DNA of 64,000 nt from Bathymodiolus brooksi (lineage: Eukaryota > Mollusca > Bivalvia > Mytilida > Modiolidae): positions 55,632,646-55,696,645 of the forward strand of contig OY804582.1 in the NCBI GenBank assembly GCA_963680875.1, given 5' to 3'. Position numbers and translations under genes: made by a program. Positions 43,770 to 60,689 of this stretch are shown here, one piece after another (within the stretch, counting starts at the first letter, position 1; each line of letters opens with the position of its first letter). Below the pieces are notes generated by a model. That model saw only the letters and a program-made list of their open reading frames with translations. It was not told the DNA's origin and did not search any database.

Positions 43770-44849
43770 TATTCCTGTACTACAATATCAAATAACCAAA
43801 ACAAAACATCCGCAAATAGTCATATTCCTATACTACTATGTCAAATAACCCAAACACAACATCCGCCAAATAGTCATATTCCTTTACTACAATATCAAAT
43901 AACCCAAACACAACATCCGCCAAATAGTCATATTCCTATACTACAATATCAAATAACCCAAACACAACATCCGCCAAATAGTCATATTTCTGGACTACAA
44001 TATCAAATAACCAAAACACAACATCCGCCAAATAGTCATATTCCTGTACTACAATATCAAATAACACAAACACAACGTCCGCCAAATAGTCATATTGATG
44101 TACTACAATATCAACTAACCAAAAACACAACATCCACTAAATAGTCATATTCCTGTACTACAATATTAAATAACCAAAACACAACATCCGCCAAATAGTC
44201 ATATTCCTGTACTACAATATCAAATAACCAAAAACACAACATCTGCCAAATAGTCATATTCCTCTACTATAATATCAAATAACCCAAACACAACATCCAC
44301 CAAATAGTCATATTCCTGTACTACAATATCAAATAACACAAACACAACATCAGCCAAATAGTCGTATTCCTTTACTACAATATCAAATAACCAAAACACA
44401 ACATCCACCAAATAGTCATATTCCTGTACTACAATATCAAATAACCCAAACACAACAACCGCCAAATAGTCATATTCCTATACTACAATATCAAATAACC
44501 CAAACACAACATCCGCCAAATAGTCGTATTCCTTTACTACAATATCAAATAACCGAAACACAACATCAGCCAAATAGTCATATTCCTTTACTACAATATC
44601 AAATAACCCAAACACAACATCCACCAAATAGTCGTATTCCTGTACTACAATATCAAATAACCCAAACACAACATCGCCAAATAGTCGTATTCCTGTACTA
44701 CAATATCAAATAACCCAAACACAACATCCACCAAATAGTCATATTCCTGTACTACAATATCAAATAACCCAAACACAACATCCACCAAATAGTCATATTC
44801 CTGTACTACAATATCAAATAACCCAAACACAACATCCGCCAAATAGTCA
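43770..44849. repeat. Higher-order repeat of 1,080 bp, copy 1 of an identical tandem pair
   Basis: This 20-monomer block is followed immediately by a second copy at 44850-45929. Line-by-line comparison shows no difference over 43770-44856 against 44850-45936. The copies share rare markers: aaaacaaaacatccgcaaat, tactactatgtc, cacaacgtccgcc and agtcatattgatgtac. The first mismatch on the right is 44857 (g) against 45937 (a). Confidence 0.9.
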
Positions 44850-45929
44850 TATTCCTGTACTACAATATCAAATAACCAAAACAAAACATCCGCAAATAGT
44901 CATATTCCTATACTACTATGTCAAATAACCCAAACACAACATCCGCCAAATAGTCATATTCCTTTACTACAATATCAAATAACCCAAACACAACATCCGC
45001 CAAATAGTCATATTCCTATACTACAATATCAAATAACCCAAACACAACATCCGCCAAATAGTCATATTTCTGGACTACAATATCAAATAACCAAAACACA
45101 ACATCCGCCAAATAGTCATATTCCTGTACTACAATATCAAATAACACAAACACAACGTCCGCCAAATAGTCATATTGATGTACTACAATATCAACTAACC
45201 AAAAACACAACATCCACTAAATAGTCATATTCCTGTACTACAATATTAAATAACCAAAACACAACATCCGCCAAATAGTCATATTCCTGTACTACAATAT
45301 CAAATAACCAAAAACACAACATCTGCCAAATAGTCATATTCCTCTACTATAATATCAAATAACCCAAACACAACATCCACCAAATAGTCATATTCCTGTA
45401 CTACAATATCAAATAACACAAACACAACATCAGCCAAATAGTCGTATTCCTTTACTACAATATCAAATAACCAAAACACAACATCCACCAAATAGTCATA
45501 TTCCTGTACTACAATATCAAATAACCCAAACACAACAACCGCCAAATAGTCATATTCCTATACTACAATATCAAATAACCCAAACACAACATCCGCCAAA
45601 TAGTCGTATTCCTTTACTACAATATCAAATAACCGAAACACAACATCAGCCAAATAGTCATATTCCTTTACTACAATATCAAATAACCCAAACACAACAT
45701 CCACCAAATAGTCGTATTCCTGTACTACAATATCAAATAACCCAAACACAACATCGCCAAATAGTCGTATTCCTGTACTACAATATCAAATAACCCAAAC
45801 ACAACATCCACCAAATAGTCATATTCCTGTACTACAATATCAAATAACCCAAACACAACATCCACCAAATAGTCATATTCCTGTACTACAATATCAAATA
45901 ACCCAAACACAACATCCGCCAAATAGTCA
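44850..45929. repeat. Higher-order repeat of 1,080 bp, copy 2 of an identical tandem pair
   Basis: This copy is identical to 43770-44849 by eye. At its left junction, the base before the matching stretch is 44849 (a) against 43769 (g). The two-copy state and complete identity point to a recent unequal crossover, or to an assembly duplication. Confidence 0.9.
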
Positions 45930-48330
45930 TATTCCTATACTACAATATCAAATAACCCAAACACAACATCCGCCAAATAGTCATATTCCTATACTACAAT
46001 ATCAAATAACCGAAACACAACATCCGCCAAATAGTCATATTCCTGTACTACAATATCAAATAACCGAAACACAATATTCGCCAAATAGTCGTATTCCTGT
46101 ACTACAATATCAAATAACCGAAACACAACATCAGCCAAATAGTCGTATTCCTGGACTACAATATCAAATAACCCAAACACAACATCCGCCAAATAGTCAT
46201 ATTCCTGGTCTACAATATCAAATAACCCAAACACAACATCCGCCAAATAGTCATATTTCTGGACTACAATATCAAATAACCCAAACACAACATCCACCAA
46301 ATAGTCATATTCCTGTACTACAATATCAAATAACCCAAACACAACATCCGCCAAATAGTCGTATTCCTGTACTACAATATCAAATAACCCAAACACAACA
46401 TCCGCCAAATATCATATTCCTATACTACAATATCAAATAACCCAAACACAACATCCGCCAAATAGTCATATTCCTGTACTACAATATCAAATAACCCAAA
46501 CACAACATCCGCCAAATAGTCGTATTCCTGTACTACGATATCAAATAACCCAAACACAACAACAGCCAAATAGTCGTATTCCTGTACTACAATATCAAAT
46601 AACCGAAACACAACATCCGCCAAATAGTCATATTCCTTTACTACAATATCAAATAACCCAAACACAACATCAGCCAAATAGTCGTATTCCTGTACTACAA
46701 TATCAAATAACCGAAACACAACATCCACCAAATAGTCATATTCCTGTACTACAATATCAAATAACCCAAACACAACATCAGCCAAATAGTCGTATTCCTG
46801 TACTACAATATCAAATAACCGAAACACAACATCCGCCAAATAGTCATATTCCTTTACTACAATATCAAATAACCCAAACACAACATCAGCCAAATAGTCG
46901 TATTCCTGTACTACAATATCAAATAACCCAAACACAACATCCGCCAAATAGTCGTATTCCTTTACTACAATATCAAATAACCGAAACACAACATCAGCCA
47001 AATAGTCATATTCCTTTACTACAATATCAAATAACCCAAACACAACATCCACCAAATAGTCGTATTCCTGTACTACAATATCAAATAACCCAAACACAAC
47101 ATCGCCAAATAGTCGTATTCCTGTACTACAATATCAAATAACCCAAACACAACATCCACCAAATAGTCATATTCCTGTACTACAATATCAAATAACCCAA
47201 ACACAACATCCGCCAAATAGTCATATTCCTATACTACAATATCAAATAACCCAAACACAACATCCGCCAAATAGTCATATTCCTATACTACAATATCAAA
47301 TAACCGAAACACAACATCCGCCAAATAGTCATATTCCTGTACTACAATATCAAATAACCGAAACACAATATTCGCCAAATAATCGTATTCCTGTACTACA
47401 ATATCAAATAACCGAAACACAACATCAGCCAAATAGTCGTATTCCTGGACTACAATATCAAATAACCCAAACACAACATCCGCCAAATAGTCATATTCCT
47501 GGACTACAATATCAAATAACCCAAACACAACATCCGGCAAATAGTCATATTCCTATACTACAATATCAAATAACCCAAACACAACATCCGCCAAATAGTC
47601 ATATTTCTGGACTACAATATCAAATAACCAAAACACAACATCCGCCAAATAGTCTTATTCCTGTACTACAATACCAAATAACACAAACACAACATCCACC
47701 AAATAGTCATATTCCTGTACTACAATATCAAATAACCCAAACACAACATCCGCCAAATAAACGTATTCCTGTACTACAATATCAAATAACCCAAACACAA
47801 CATCCGCCAAATAGTCATATTCCTATACTACAATATCAAATAACCCAAACACAACATCCGCCAAATAGTCATATTCCTGTACTACAATATCAAATAACCG
47901 AAACACACCATCCGCCAAATAGTCGTATTCCTGTACTACAATATCAAATAACCCAAACACAACATCAGCCAAATAGTCGTATTCCTGTACTACAATATCA
48001 AATAACCGAAACACAACATCCGCCAAATAATCATATTCCTTTACTACAATATCAAATAACCCAAACACAACATCAGCCAAATAGTCGTATTCCTGTACTA
48101 CAATATCAAATAACCGAAACACAATATTCGCCAAATAATCGTAATCCTGTACTACAATATCAAATAACCGAAACACAACATCAGCCAAATAGTCGTATTC
48201 CTGGACTACAATATCAAATAACCCAAACACAACATCCGCCAAATAGTCATATTCCTGGACTACAATATCAAATAACCCAAACACAACATACGGCAAATAG
48301 TCATATTCCTATACTACAATATCAAATAAC
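44880..48330. repeat. About 3.4-kb segment duplicated at about 56590-59990
   Basis: The offset is 11,712 bases for most of the block, falling to 11,658 (one monomer less) toward its right side. Rare markers prove the relation. These are cctggtctacaatatc (about 46204 and 57916), the one-base deletion ccaaatatcatattcc (about 46406 and 58118), cacaacaacagccaaat (about 46556 and 58214, here one monomer apart in register) and cgtaatcctgtac (about 48140 and 59798). The copies are separated by unrelated array blocks, so this is a dispersed duplication within the array. Confidence 0.78.
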
Positions 48331-49599
48331 CCAAACACAACATCCGCCAAATAGTCATATTTCTGGACTACAATATCAAATAACCAAAACACAACATCCG
48401 CCAAAGAGTCTTATTCCTGTACTACAATACCAAATAACACAAACACAACATCCACCAAATAGTCATATTCCTGTACTACAATATCAAATAACCCAAACAC
48501 AACATCCGCCAAATAAACGTATTCCTGTACTACAATATCAAATAACCCAAACACAACATCCGCCAAATAGTCATATTCCTGTACTACAATATCAAATAAC
48601 CCAAACACAACATCCGCCAAATAGTCATATTCCTGTACTACAATATCAAATAACCGAAACACAACATCCGCCAAATAGTCGTATTCCTTTACTACAATAT
48701 CAAATAACCCAAACACAACATCAGCCAAATAGTCGTATTCCTGTACTACAATATCAAATAACCGAAACACAACATCCGCCAAATAATCATATTCCTTTAC
48801 TACAATATCAAATAAACCAAACACAACATCCGCCAAATAGTCATATTCCTGTACTACAATATCAAATAACCAAAACACAACATCCACCAAATAGTCATAT
48901 TCCTGTACTACAATATCAAATAACCCAAACACAACATCCACCAAATAGTCATATTCCTGTACTACAATATCAAATAACCCAAACACAACATCCGCCAAAT
49001 AGTCATATTCCTATACTACAATATCAAATAACCCAAACACAACATCCGCCAAATAGTCATATTCCTATACTACAATATCAAATAACCGAAACACAACATC
49101 CGCCAAATAGTCATATTCCTATACTACAATATCAAATAACCGAAACACAATATTCGCCAAATAGTCATATTCCTGTACTACAATATCAAATAACCGAAAC
49201 ACAACATCAGCCAAATAGTCGTATTCCTGGACTACAATATCAAATAACCCAAACACAACATCCGCCAAATAGTCATATTCCTGGACTACAATATCAAATA
49301 ACCCAAACACAACATCCGGCAAATAGTCATATTCCTATACTACAATATCAAATAACCCAAACACAACATCCGCCAAATAGTCATATTTCTGGACTACAAT
49401 ATCAAATAACCAAAACACAACAACCGCCAAATAGTCTTATTCCTGTACTACAATATCAAATAACATAAACACAACATCCACCAAATAGTCATATTCCTGC
49501 ACTACAATATCAAATAACCCAAACACAACATCCGCCAAATAAACGTATTCCTGTACTACAATATCAAATAACCCAAACACAACATCCGCCAAATAGTCA

Positions 49600-52500
49600 T
49601 ATTCCTATACTACAATATCAAATAACCCAAACACAACATCCGCCAAATAGTCATATTCCTGTACTACAATATCAAATAACCGAAACACAACATCCGCCAA
49701 ATAGTCGTATTCCTGTACTACAATATCAAATAACCCAAACACAACATCAGCCAAATAGTCGTATTCCTGTACTACAATATCAAATAACCGAAACACAACA
49801 TCCGCCAAATAATCATATTCCTTTACTACAATATCAAATAACCGAAACACAACATCAGCCAAATAGTCGTATTCCTGTACTACAATATCAAATAACCGAA
49901 ACACAACATCCACCAAATAGTCATATTCCTGTACTACAATATCAAATAACCCAAACACAACATCAGCCAAATAGTCATATTCCTGTACTACAATATCAAA
50001 TAACGGAAACACAACATCCGCCAAATAGTCATATTCCTTTACTACAATATCAAATAACCCAAACACAACATCCGCCAAATAGTCATATTTCTGGACTACA
50101 ATATCAAATAACCAAAACACAACATCCGCCAAAGAGTCTTATTCCTGTACTACAATACCAAATAACACAAACACAACATCCACCAAATAGTCATATTCCT
50201 GTACTACAATATCAAATAACCCAAACACAACATCCGCCAAATAAACGTATTCCTGTACTACAATATCAAATAACCCAAACACAACATCCGCCAAATAGTC
50301 ATATTCCTATACTACAATATCAAATAACCCAAACACAACATCCGCCAAATAGTCATATTCCTGTACTACAATATCAAATAACCGAAACACAACATCCGCC
50401 AAATAGTCGTATTCCTGTACTACAATATCAAATAACCCAAACACAACATCAGCCAAATAGTCATATTCCTGTACTACAATATCAAATAACCAAAACACAA
50501 CATCTGCCAAATAGTCATATTCCTGTACTACAAAATCAAATAACCCAAACACAACATCCGCCAAATAGTCATATTCCTGTACTACAATATCAAATAACCC
50601 AAACACAACATCCGCCAAATAGTCATATTCCTGTACTACAATATCAACTAACCAAAAACACAACATCCACCAAATAGTCATATTCCTGTACTACAAAATC
50701 AAATAACCCAAACACAACATTTGCCAAATAGTCATATTCCTGTACTACAATATTAAATAACCCAAACACAACATCCGCCAAATAGTCATATTCCTGTACT
50801 ACAATATCAAATAACCCAAACACAACATCTGCCAAATAGTCATATTCCTGTACTACAATATCAAATAACCCAAACACAACATCCACCAAATAGTCATATT
50901 CCTGTACTATAATATCAAATAACCCAAACACAACATCCGCCAAATAGTCGCATTCCTTTACTACAATATCAAATAACCAAAACACAACATCCACCAAATA
51001 GTCATATTCCTGTACTACAATATCAAATAACCAAAACACAACATCCGCCAAATAGTCATATTCCTGTACTACAATATCAAATAACCCAAACACAACATCC
51101 GCCAAATAGTCGTATTCCTTTACTACAATATCAAATAACCGAAACACAACATCCGCCAAATAGTCATATTCCTTTACTACAATATCAAATAACCCAAACA
51201 CAACATCCACCAAATAGTCGTATTCCTGTACTACAATATCAAATAACCCAAACACAACATCGCCAAATAGTCATATTCCTGTACTAAAATATCAAATAAC
51301 CCAAACACAACATCCACCAAATAGTCATATTCCTGTACTACAATATCAAATAACCCAAACACAACATCCACCAAATAGTCATATTCCTGTACTACAACAT
51401 CAATAACCCAAACACAACATCCGCCAAATAGTCATATTCCTGTACTACAATATCAAATAACCGAAACACAACATCCGCCAAATAGTCGTATTCCTGTACT
51501 ACAATATCAAATAACCCAAACACAACATCAGCCAAATAGTCGTATTCCTGTACTACAATATCAAATAACCGAAACACAACATCCGCCAAATAATCATATT
51601 CCTTTACTACAATATCAAATAACCGAAACACAACATCAGCCAAATAGTCGTATTCCTGTACTACAATATCAAATAACCGAAACACAACATCCACCAAATA
51701 GTCATATTCCTGTACTACAATATCAAATAACCCAAACACAACATCAGCCAAATAGTCATATTCCTGTACTACAATATCAAATAACGGAAACACAACATCC
51801 GCCAAATAGTCATATTCCTTTACTACAATATCAAATAACCCAAACACAACATCCGCCAAATAGTCATATTTCTGGACTACAATATCAAATAACCAAAACA
51901 CAACATCCGCCAAAGAGTCTTATTCCTGTACTACAATACCAAATAACACAAACACAACATCCACCAAATAGTCATATTCCTGTACTACAATATCAAATAA
52001 CCCAAACACAACATCCGCCAAATAAACGTATTCCTGTACTACAATATCAAATAACCCAAACACAACATCCGCCAAATAGTCATATTCCTATACTACAATA
52101 TCAAATAACCCAAACACAACATCCGCCAAATAGTCATATTCCTGTATTACAATATCAAATAACCGAAACACAACATCCGCCAAATAGTCGTATTCCTGTA
52201 CTACAATATCAAATAACCCAAACACAACATCAGCCAAATAGTCATATTCCTGTACTACAATATCAAATAACCAAAACACAACATCTGCCAAATAGTCATA
52301 TTCCTGTACTACAAAATCAAATAACCCAAACACAACATCCGCCAAATAGTCATATTCCTGTACTACAATATCAAATAACCCAAACACAACATCCGCCAAA
52401 TAGTCATATTCCTGTACTACAATATCAACTAACCAAAAACACAACATCCACCAAATAGTCATATTCCTGTACTACAAAATCAAATAACCCAAACACAACA

Positions 52501-54760
52501 TTTGCCAAATAGTCGCATTCCTTTACTACAATATCAAATAACCAAAACACAACATCCACCAAATAGTCATATTCCTGTACTACAATATCAAATAACCAAA
52601 ACACAACATCCGCCAAATAGTCATATTCCTGTACTACAATATCAAATAACCCAAACACAACATCCGCCAAATAGTCGTATTCCTTTACTACAATATCAAA
52701 TAACCGAAACACAACATCCGCCAAATAGTCATATTCCTTTACTACAATATCAAATAACCCAAACACAACATCCACCAAATAGTCGTATTCCTGTACTACA
52801 ATATCAAATAACCCAAACACAACATCGCCAAATAGTCATATTCCTGTACTACAATATCAAATAACCCAAACACAACATCCACCAAATAGTCATATTCCTG
52901 TACTACAATATCAAATAACCCAAACACAACATCCACCAAATAGTCATATTCCTGTACTACAACATCAATAACCCAAACACAACATCCGCCAAATAGTCAT
53001 ATTCCTGTACTACAATATCAAATAACCGAAACACAACATCCGCCAAATAGTCGTATTCCTGTACTACAATATCAAATAACCCAAACACAACATCAGCCAA
53101 ATAGTCGTATTCCTGTACTACAATATCAAATAACCGAAACACAACATCCGCCAAATAATCATATTCCTTTACTACAATATCAAATAACCGAAACACAACA
53201 TCAGCCAAATAGTCGTATTCCTGTACTACAATATCAAATAACCGAAACACAACATCCACCAAATAGTCATATTCCTGTACTACAATATCAAATAACCCAA
53301 ACACAACATCAGCCAAATAGTCATATTCCTGTACTACAATATCAAATAACGGAAACACAACATCCGCCAAATAGTCATATTCCTTTACTACAATATCAAA
53401 TAACCCAAACACAACATCCGCCAAATAGTCATATTTCTGGACTACAATATCAAATAACCAAAACACAACATCCGCCAAAGAGTCTTATTCCTGTACTACA
53501 ATACCAAATAACACAAACACAACATCCACCAAATAGTCATATTCCTGTACTACAATATCAAATAACCCAAACACAACATCCGCCAAATAAACGTATTCCT
53601 GTACTACAATATCAAATAACCCAAACACAACATCCGCCAAATAGTCATATTCCTATACTACAATATCAAATAACCCAAACACAACATCCGCCAAATAGTC
53701 ATATTCCTGTATTACAATATCAAATAACCGAAACACAACATCCGCCAAATAGTCGTATTCCTGTACTACAATATCAAATAACCCAAACACAACATCAGCC
53801 AAATAGTCATATTCCTGTACTACAATATCAAATAACCAAAACACAACATCTGCCAAATAGTCATATTCCTGTACTACAAAATCAAATAACCCAAACACAA
53901 CATCCGCCAAATAGTCATATTCCTGTACTACAATATCAAATAACCCAAACACAACATCCGCCAAATAGTCATATTCCTGTACTACAATATCAACTAACCA
54001 AAAACACAACATCCACCAAATAGTCATATTCCTGTACTACAAAATCAAATAACCCAAACACAACATTTGCCAAATAGTCATATTCCTGTACTACAATATT
54101 AAATAACCCAAACACAACATCCGCCAAATAGTCATATTCCTGTACTACAATATCAAATAACCCAAACACAACATCTGCCAAATAGTCATATTCCTGTACT
54201 ACAATATCAAATAACCCAAACACAACATCCACCAAATAGTCATATTCCTGTACTATAATATCAAATAACCCAAACACAACATCCGCCAAATAGTCGCATT
54301 CCTTTACTACAATATCAAATAACCAAAACACAACATCCACCAAATAGTCATATTCCTGTACTACAATATCAAATAACCAAAACACAACATCCGCCAAATA
54401 GTCATATTCCTGTACTACAATATCAAATAACCCAAACACAACATCCGCCAAATAGTCGTATTCCTTTACTACAATATCAAATAACCGAAACACAACATCC
54501 GCCAAATAGTCATATTCCTTTACTACAATATCAAATAACCCAAACACAACATCCACCAAATAGTCGTATTCCTGTACTACAATATCAAATAACACAAACA
54601 CAACATCGCCAAATAGTCATATTCCTGTACTACAATATCAAATAACCCAAACACAACATCCACCAAATAGTCATATTCCTGTACTACAATATCAAATAAC
54701 CCAAACACAACATCCACCAAATAGTCATATTCCTGTACTACAACATCAATAACCCAAACA
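49600..54760. repeat. Three related blocks of about 1.6-1.8 kb in tandem
   Basis: Landmarks recur at about 49605, 51392 and 52957, and at 50307, 52088 and 53653, giving offsets of 1,781-1,787 and then 1,565 bases. The middle copy lacks about four monomers (216 bp) near 52510. The shortened monomer catcaataacccaaac closes the blocks at about 51400, 52965 and 54748. The pair 51392-52950 and 52957-54520 is the closer match. Confidence 0.75.
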
Positions 54761-57700
54761 CAACATCCGCCAAATAGTCATATTACTGTACTACAATATC
54801 AACTAACCAAAAACACAACATCCACCAAATAGTGATATTCCTGTACTACAATATCAAATAACCCAAACACAGCATCTGCCAAATAGTCATATTCCTGTAC
54901 TACAATATTAAATAACCCAAACACAACATCCGCCAAATAATCATATTCCTGTACTACAATATCAAATAACCCAAACACAACATCTGCCAAATAGTCATAT
55001 TCCTGTACTACGATATCAAATAACCCAAACACAACATCCACCAAATAGTCATATTACTGTACTATAATATCAAATAACCCAAACACAACATCCGCCAAAT
55101 AGTCGTATTCCTTTACTACAATATCAAATAACCAAAACACAACATCCACCAAATAGTCATATTCCTGTACTACAATATCAAATAACCCAAACACAACATC
55201 CGCCAAATAGTCATATTCCTGTACTACAATATCAAATAACCCAAACACAACATCCGCCAATTAGTCGTATTCCTTTACTACAATATCAAATAACCGAAAC
55301 ACATCATCAGCCAAATAGTCATATTCCTTTACTACAATATCAAATAACCCAAACACAACATCCACCAAATAGTCGTATTCCTGTACTACAATATCAAATA
55401 ACCCAAACACAACATCGCCAAATAGTCATATTCCTGTACTACAATATCAAATAACCCAAACACAACATCCACCAAATAGTCATATTCCTGTACTACAATA
55501 TCAAATAACCCAAACACAACATCCACCAAATAGTCATATTCCTGTACTACAACATCAAATAACCCAAACACAACATCCGCCAAATAGTCATATTCCTATA
55601 CTACAATATCAAATAACCCAAACACAACATCCGCCGAATAGTCATATTCCTATACTACAATATCAAATAACCCAAACACAACATCCACCAAATAGTCATA
55701 TTTCTGGACTACAATATCAAATAACCAAAACACAACTTCCGCCTAATAGTCATATTCCTGCACTACAATATCAAATAACACAAACACAACATCCACCAAA
55801 TAGTCATATTCCTAGACTACAATATCAAATAACCGAAACCCAACATCTGCCAAATAGTCATATTCCTGTACTACAATATTAAATAACCCAAACACAACAT
55901 CCGCCAAATAGTCATATTCCTGTACTACAATATCAAATAACCCAAACACAACATCTGCCAAATAGTCATATTCCTGTACTACAATATCAAATAACCCAAA
56001 CACAACATCCACCAAATAGTCATATTCCTGTACTACAATATCAAATAACCCAAACACAACATCCGCCAAATAGTCGTATTCCTTTTCTACAATATCAAAT
56101 AACCGAAACACAACATCAGCCAAATAGTCATATTTCTTTACTACAATATCAAATAACCCAAACACAACATCCACCAAATAGTCCTATTCCTGTACTACAA
56201 TATCAAATAACTCAAACACAACATCGCCAAATAGTCATATTCCTGTAATACAATATCAAATAACCCAAACACAACATCCACCAAATAGTCATATTCCTGT
56301 ACTACAATATCAAATAACCCAAACACAACATCCACCAAATAGTCATATTCCTGTACTACAATATCAAATAACCCAAACACAACATCCGCCAAATAGTCAT
56401 TTTCCTATACTACAATATCAAATAACCCAAAAACAACATCCGTCAAATAGTCATATTCCTATACTACAATATCAAATAAACGAAACACAACATCCGCCAA
56501 ATAGTCATATTCCTGTACTACAATATCAAATAACCGAAACACAATATTCGCCAAATAGTCGTATTCCTGTACTACAATATCAAATAACCAAAACAAAACA
56601 TCCGCAAATAGTCATATTCCTATACTACTATGTCAAATAACCCAAACACAACATCCGCCAAATAGTCATATTCCTTTACTACAATATCAAATAACCCAAA
56701 CACAACATCCGCCAAATAGTCATATTCCTATACTACAATATCAAATAACCCAAACACAACATCCGCCAAATAGTCATATTTCTGGACTACAATATCAAAT
56801 AACCAAAACACAACATCCGCCAAATAGTCATATTCCTGTACTACAATATCAAATAACACAAACACAACCTCCGCCAAATAGTCATATTGATGTACTACAA
56901 TATCAACTAACCAAAAACACAACATCCACTAAATAGTCATATTCCTGTACTACAATATTAAATAACCCAAACACAACATCCGCCAAATAGTCATATTCCT
57001 GTACTACAATATCAAATAACCAAAAACACAACATCTGCCAAATAGTCATATTCCTCTACTATAATATCAAATAACCCAAACACAACATCCACCAAATAGT
57101 CATATTCCTGTACTACAATATCAAATAACACAAACACAACATCAGCCAAATAGTCGTATTCCTTTACTACAATATCAAATAACCAAAACACAACATCCAC
57201 CAAATAGTCATATTCCTGTACTACAATATCAAATAACCCAAACACAACAACCGCCAAATAGTCATATTCCTGTACTACAATATCAAATAACCCAAACACA
57301 ACATCCGCCAAATAGTCGTATTCCTTTACTACAATATCAAATAACCGAAACACAACATCAGCCAAATAGTCATATTCCTTTACTACAATATCAAATAACC
57401 CAAACACAACATCCACCAAATAGTCGTATTCCTGTACTACAATATCAAATAACCCAAACACAACATCGCCAAATAGTCGTATTCCTGTACTACAATATCA
57501 AATAACCCAAACACAACATCCACCAAATAGTCATATTCCTGTACTACAATATCAAATAACCCAAACACAACATCCACCAAATAGTCATATTCCTGTACTA
57601 CAATATCAAATAACCCAAACACAACATCCGCCAAATAGTCATATTCCTATACTACAATATCAAATAACCCAAACACAACATCCGCCAAATAGTCATATTC

Positions 57701-60689
57701 CTATACTACAATATCAAATAACCGAAACACAACATCCGCCAAATAGTCATATTCCTGTACTACAATATCAAATAACCGAAACACAATATTCGCCAAATAG
57801 TCGTATTCCTGTACTACAATATCAAATAACCGAAACACAACATCAGCCAAATAGTCGTATTCCTGGACTACAATATCAAATAACCCAAACACAACATCCG
57901 CCAAATAGTCATATTCCTGGTCTACAATATCAAATAACCCAAACACAACATCCGCCAAATAGTCATATTTCTGGACTACAATATCAAATAACCCAAACAC
58001 AACATCCACCAAATAGTCATATTCCTGTACTACAATATCAAATAACCCAAACACAACATCCGCCAAATAGTCGTATTCCTGTACTACAATATCAAATAAC
58101 CCAAACACAACATCCGCCAAATATCATATTCCTATACTACAATATCAAATAACCCAAACACAACATCCGCCAAATAGTCATATTCCTGTACTACAATATC
58201 AAATAACCCAAACACAACAACAGCCAAATAGTCGTATTCCTGTACTACAATATCAAATAACCGAAACACAACATCCGCCAAATAGTCATATTCCTTTACT
58301 ACAATATCAAATAACCCAAACACAACATCAGCCAAATAGTCGTATTCCTGTACTACAATATCAAATAACCGAAACACAACATCCACCAAATAGTCATATT
58401 CCTGTACTACAATATCAAATAACCCAAACACAACATCAGCCAAATAGTCGTATTCCTGTACTACAATATCAAATAACCGAAACACAACATCCGCCAAATA
58501 GTCATATTCCTTTCCTACAATATCAAATAACCCAAACACAACATCAGCCAAATAGTCGTATTCCTGTACTACAATATCAAATAACCCAAACACAACATCC
58601 GCCAAATAGTCGTATTCCTTTACTACAATATCAAATAACCGAAACACAACATCAGCCAAATAGTCATATTCCTTTACTACAATATCAAATAACCCAAACA
58701 CAACATCCACCAAATAGTCGTATTCCTGTACTACAATATCAAATAACCCAAACACAACATCGCCAAATAGTCGTATTCCTGTACTACAATATCAAATAAC
58801 CCAAACACAACATCCACCAAATAGTCATATTCCTGTACTACAATATCAAATAACCCAAACACAACATCCGCCAAATAGTCATATTCCTATACTACAATAT
58901 CAAATAACCCAAACACAACATCCGCCAAATAGTCATATTCCTATACTACAATATCAAATAACCGAAACACAACATCCGCCAAATAGTCATATTCCTGTAC
59001 TACAATATCAAATAACCGAAACACAATATTCGCCAAATAATCGTATTCCTGTACTACAATATCAAATAACCGAAACACAACATCAGCCAAATAGTCGTAT
59101 TCCTGGACTACAATATCAAATAACCCAAACACAACATCCGCCAAATAGTCATATTCCTGGACTACAATATCAAATAACCCCAACACAACATCCGGCAAAT
59201 AGTCATATTCCTATACTACAATATCAAATAACCCAAACACAACATCCGCCAAATAGTCATATTTCTGGACTACAATATCAAATAACCAAAACACAACATC
59301 CGCCAAATAGTCTTATTCCTGTACTACAATACCAAATAACACAAACACAACATCCACCAAATAGTCATATTCCTGTACTACAATATCAAATAACCCAAAC
59401 ACAACATCCGCCAAATAAACGTATTCCTGTACTACAATATCAAATAACCCAAACACAACATCCGCCAAATAGTCATATTCCTATACTACAATATCAAATA
59501 ACCCAAACACAACATCCGCCAAATAGTCATATTCCTGTACTACAATATCAAATAACCGAAACACACCATCCGCCAAATAGTCGTATTCCTGTACTACAAT
59601 ATCAAATAACCCAAACACAACATCAGCCAAATAGTCGTATTCCTGTACTACAATATCAAATAACCGAAACACAACATCCGCCAAATAATCATATTCCTTT
59701 ACTACAATATCAAATAACCCAAACACAACATCAGCCAAATAGTCGTATTCCTGTACTACAATATCAAATAACCGAAACACAATATTCGCCAAATAATCGT
59801 AATCCTGTACTACAATATCAAATAACCGAAACACAACATCAGCCAAATAGTCGTATTCCTGGACTACAATATCAAATAACCCAAACACAACATCCGCCAA
59901 ATAGTCATATTCCTGGACTACAATATCAAATAACCAAAACACAACATCCGGCAAATAGTCATATTCCTATACCACAATATCAAATAACCCAAACACAACA
60001 TCCGCCAAATAGTCATATTTCTGGACTACAATATCAAATAACCAAAACACAACATCCGCCAAAGAGTCTTATTCTTGTACTACAATACCAAATAACACAA
60101 ACACAACATCCACCAAATAGTCATATTCCTGTACTACAATATCAAATAACCCAAACACAACATCCGCCAAATAAACGTATTCCTGTACTACAATATCAAA
60201 TAACCCAAACACAACATCCGCCAAATAGTCATATTCCTATACTACAATATCAAATAACCCAAACACAACATCCGCCAAATAGTCATATTCCTGTACTACA
60301 ATATCAAATAACCGAAACACAACATCCGCCAAATAGTCGTATTCCTTTACTACAATATCAAATAACCCAAACACAACATCAGCCAAATAGTCGTATTCCT
60401 GTACTACAATATCAAATAACCGAAACACAACATCCGCCAAATAATCATATTCCTTTACTACAATATCAAATAACCCAAACACAACATCAGCCAAATAGTC
60501 GTATTCCTGTACTACAATATCAAATAACCGAAACACAACATCAACCAAATAGTCATATTCCTGTACTACAATATCAAATAACCCAAACACAACATCAGCC
60601 AAATAGTCGTATTCCTGTACTACAATATCAAATAACCGAAACACAACATCCGCCAAATAGTCATATTCCTGTACTACAATATCAAATAA

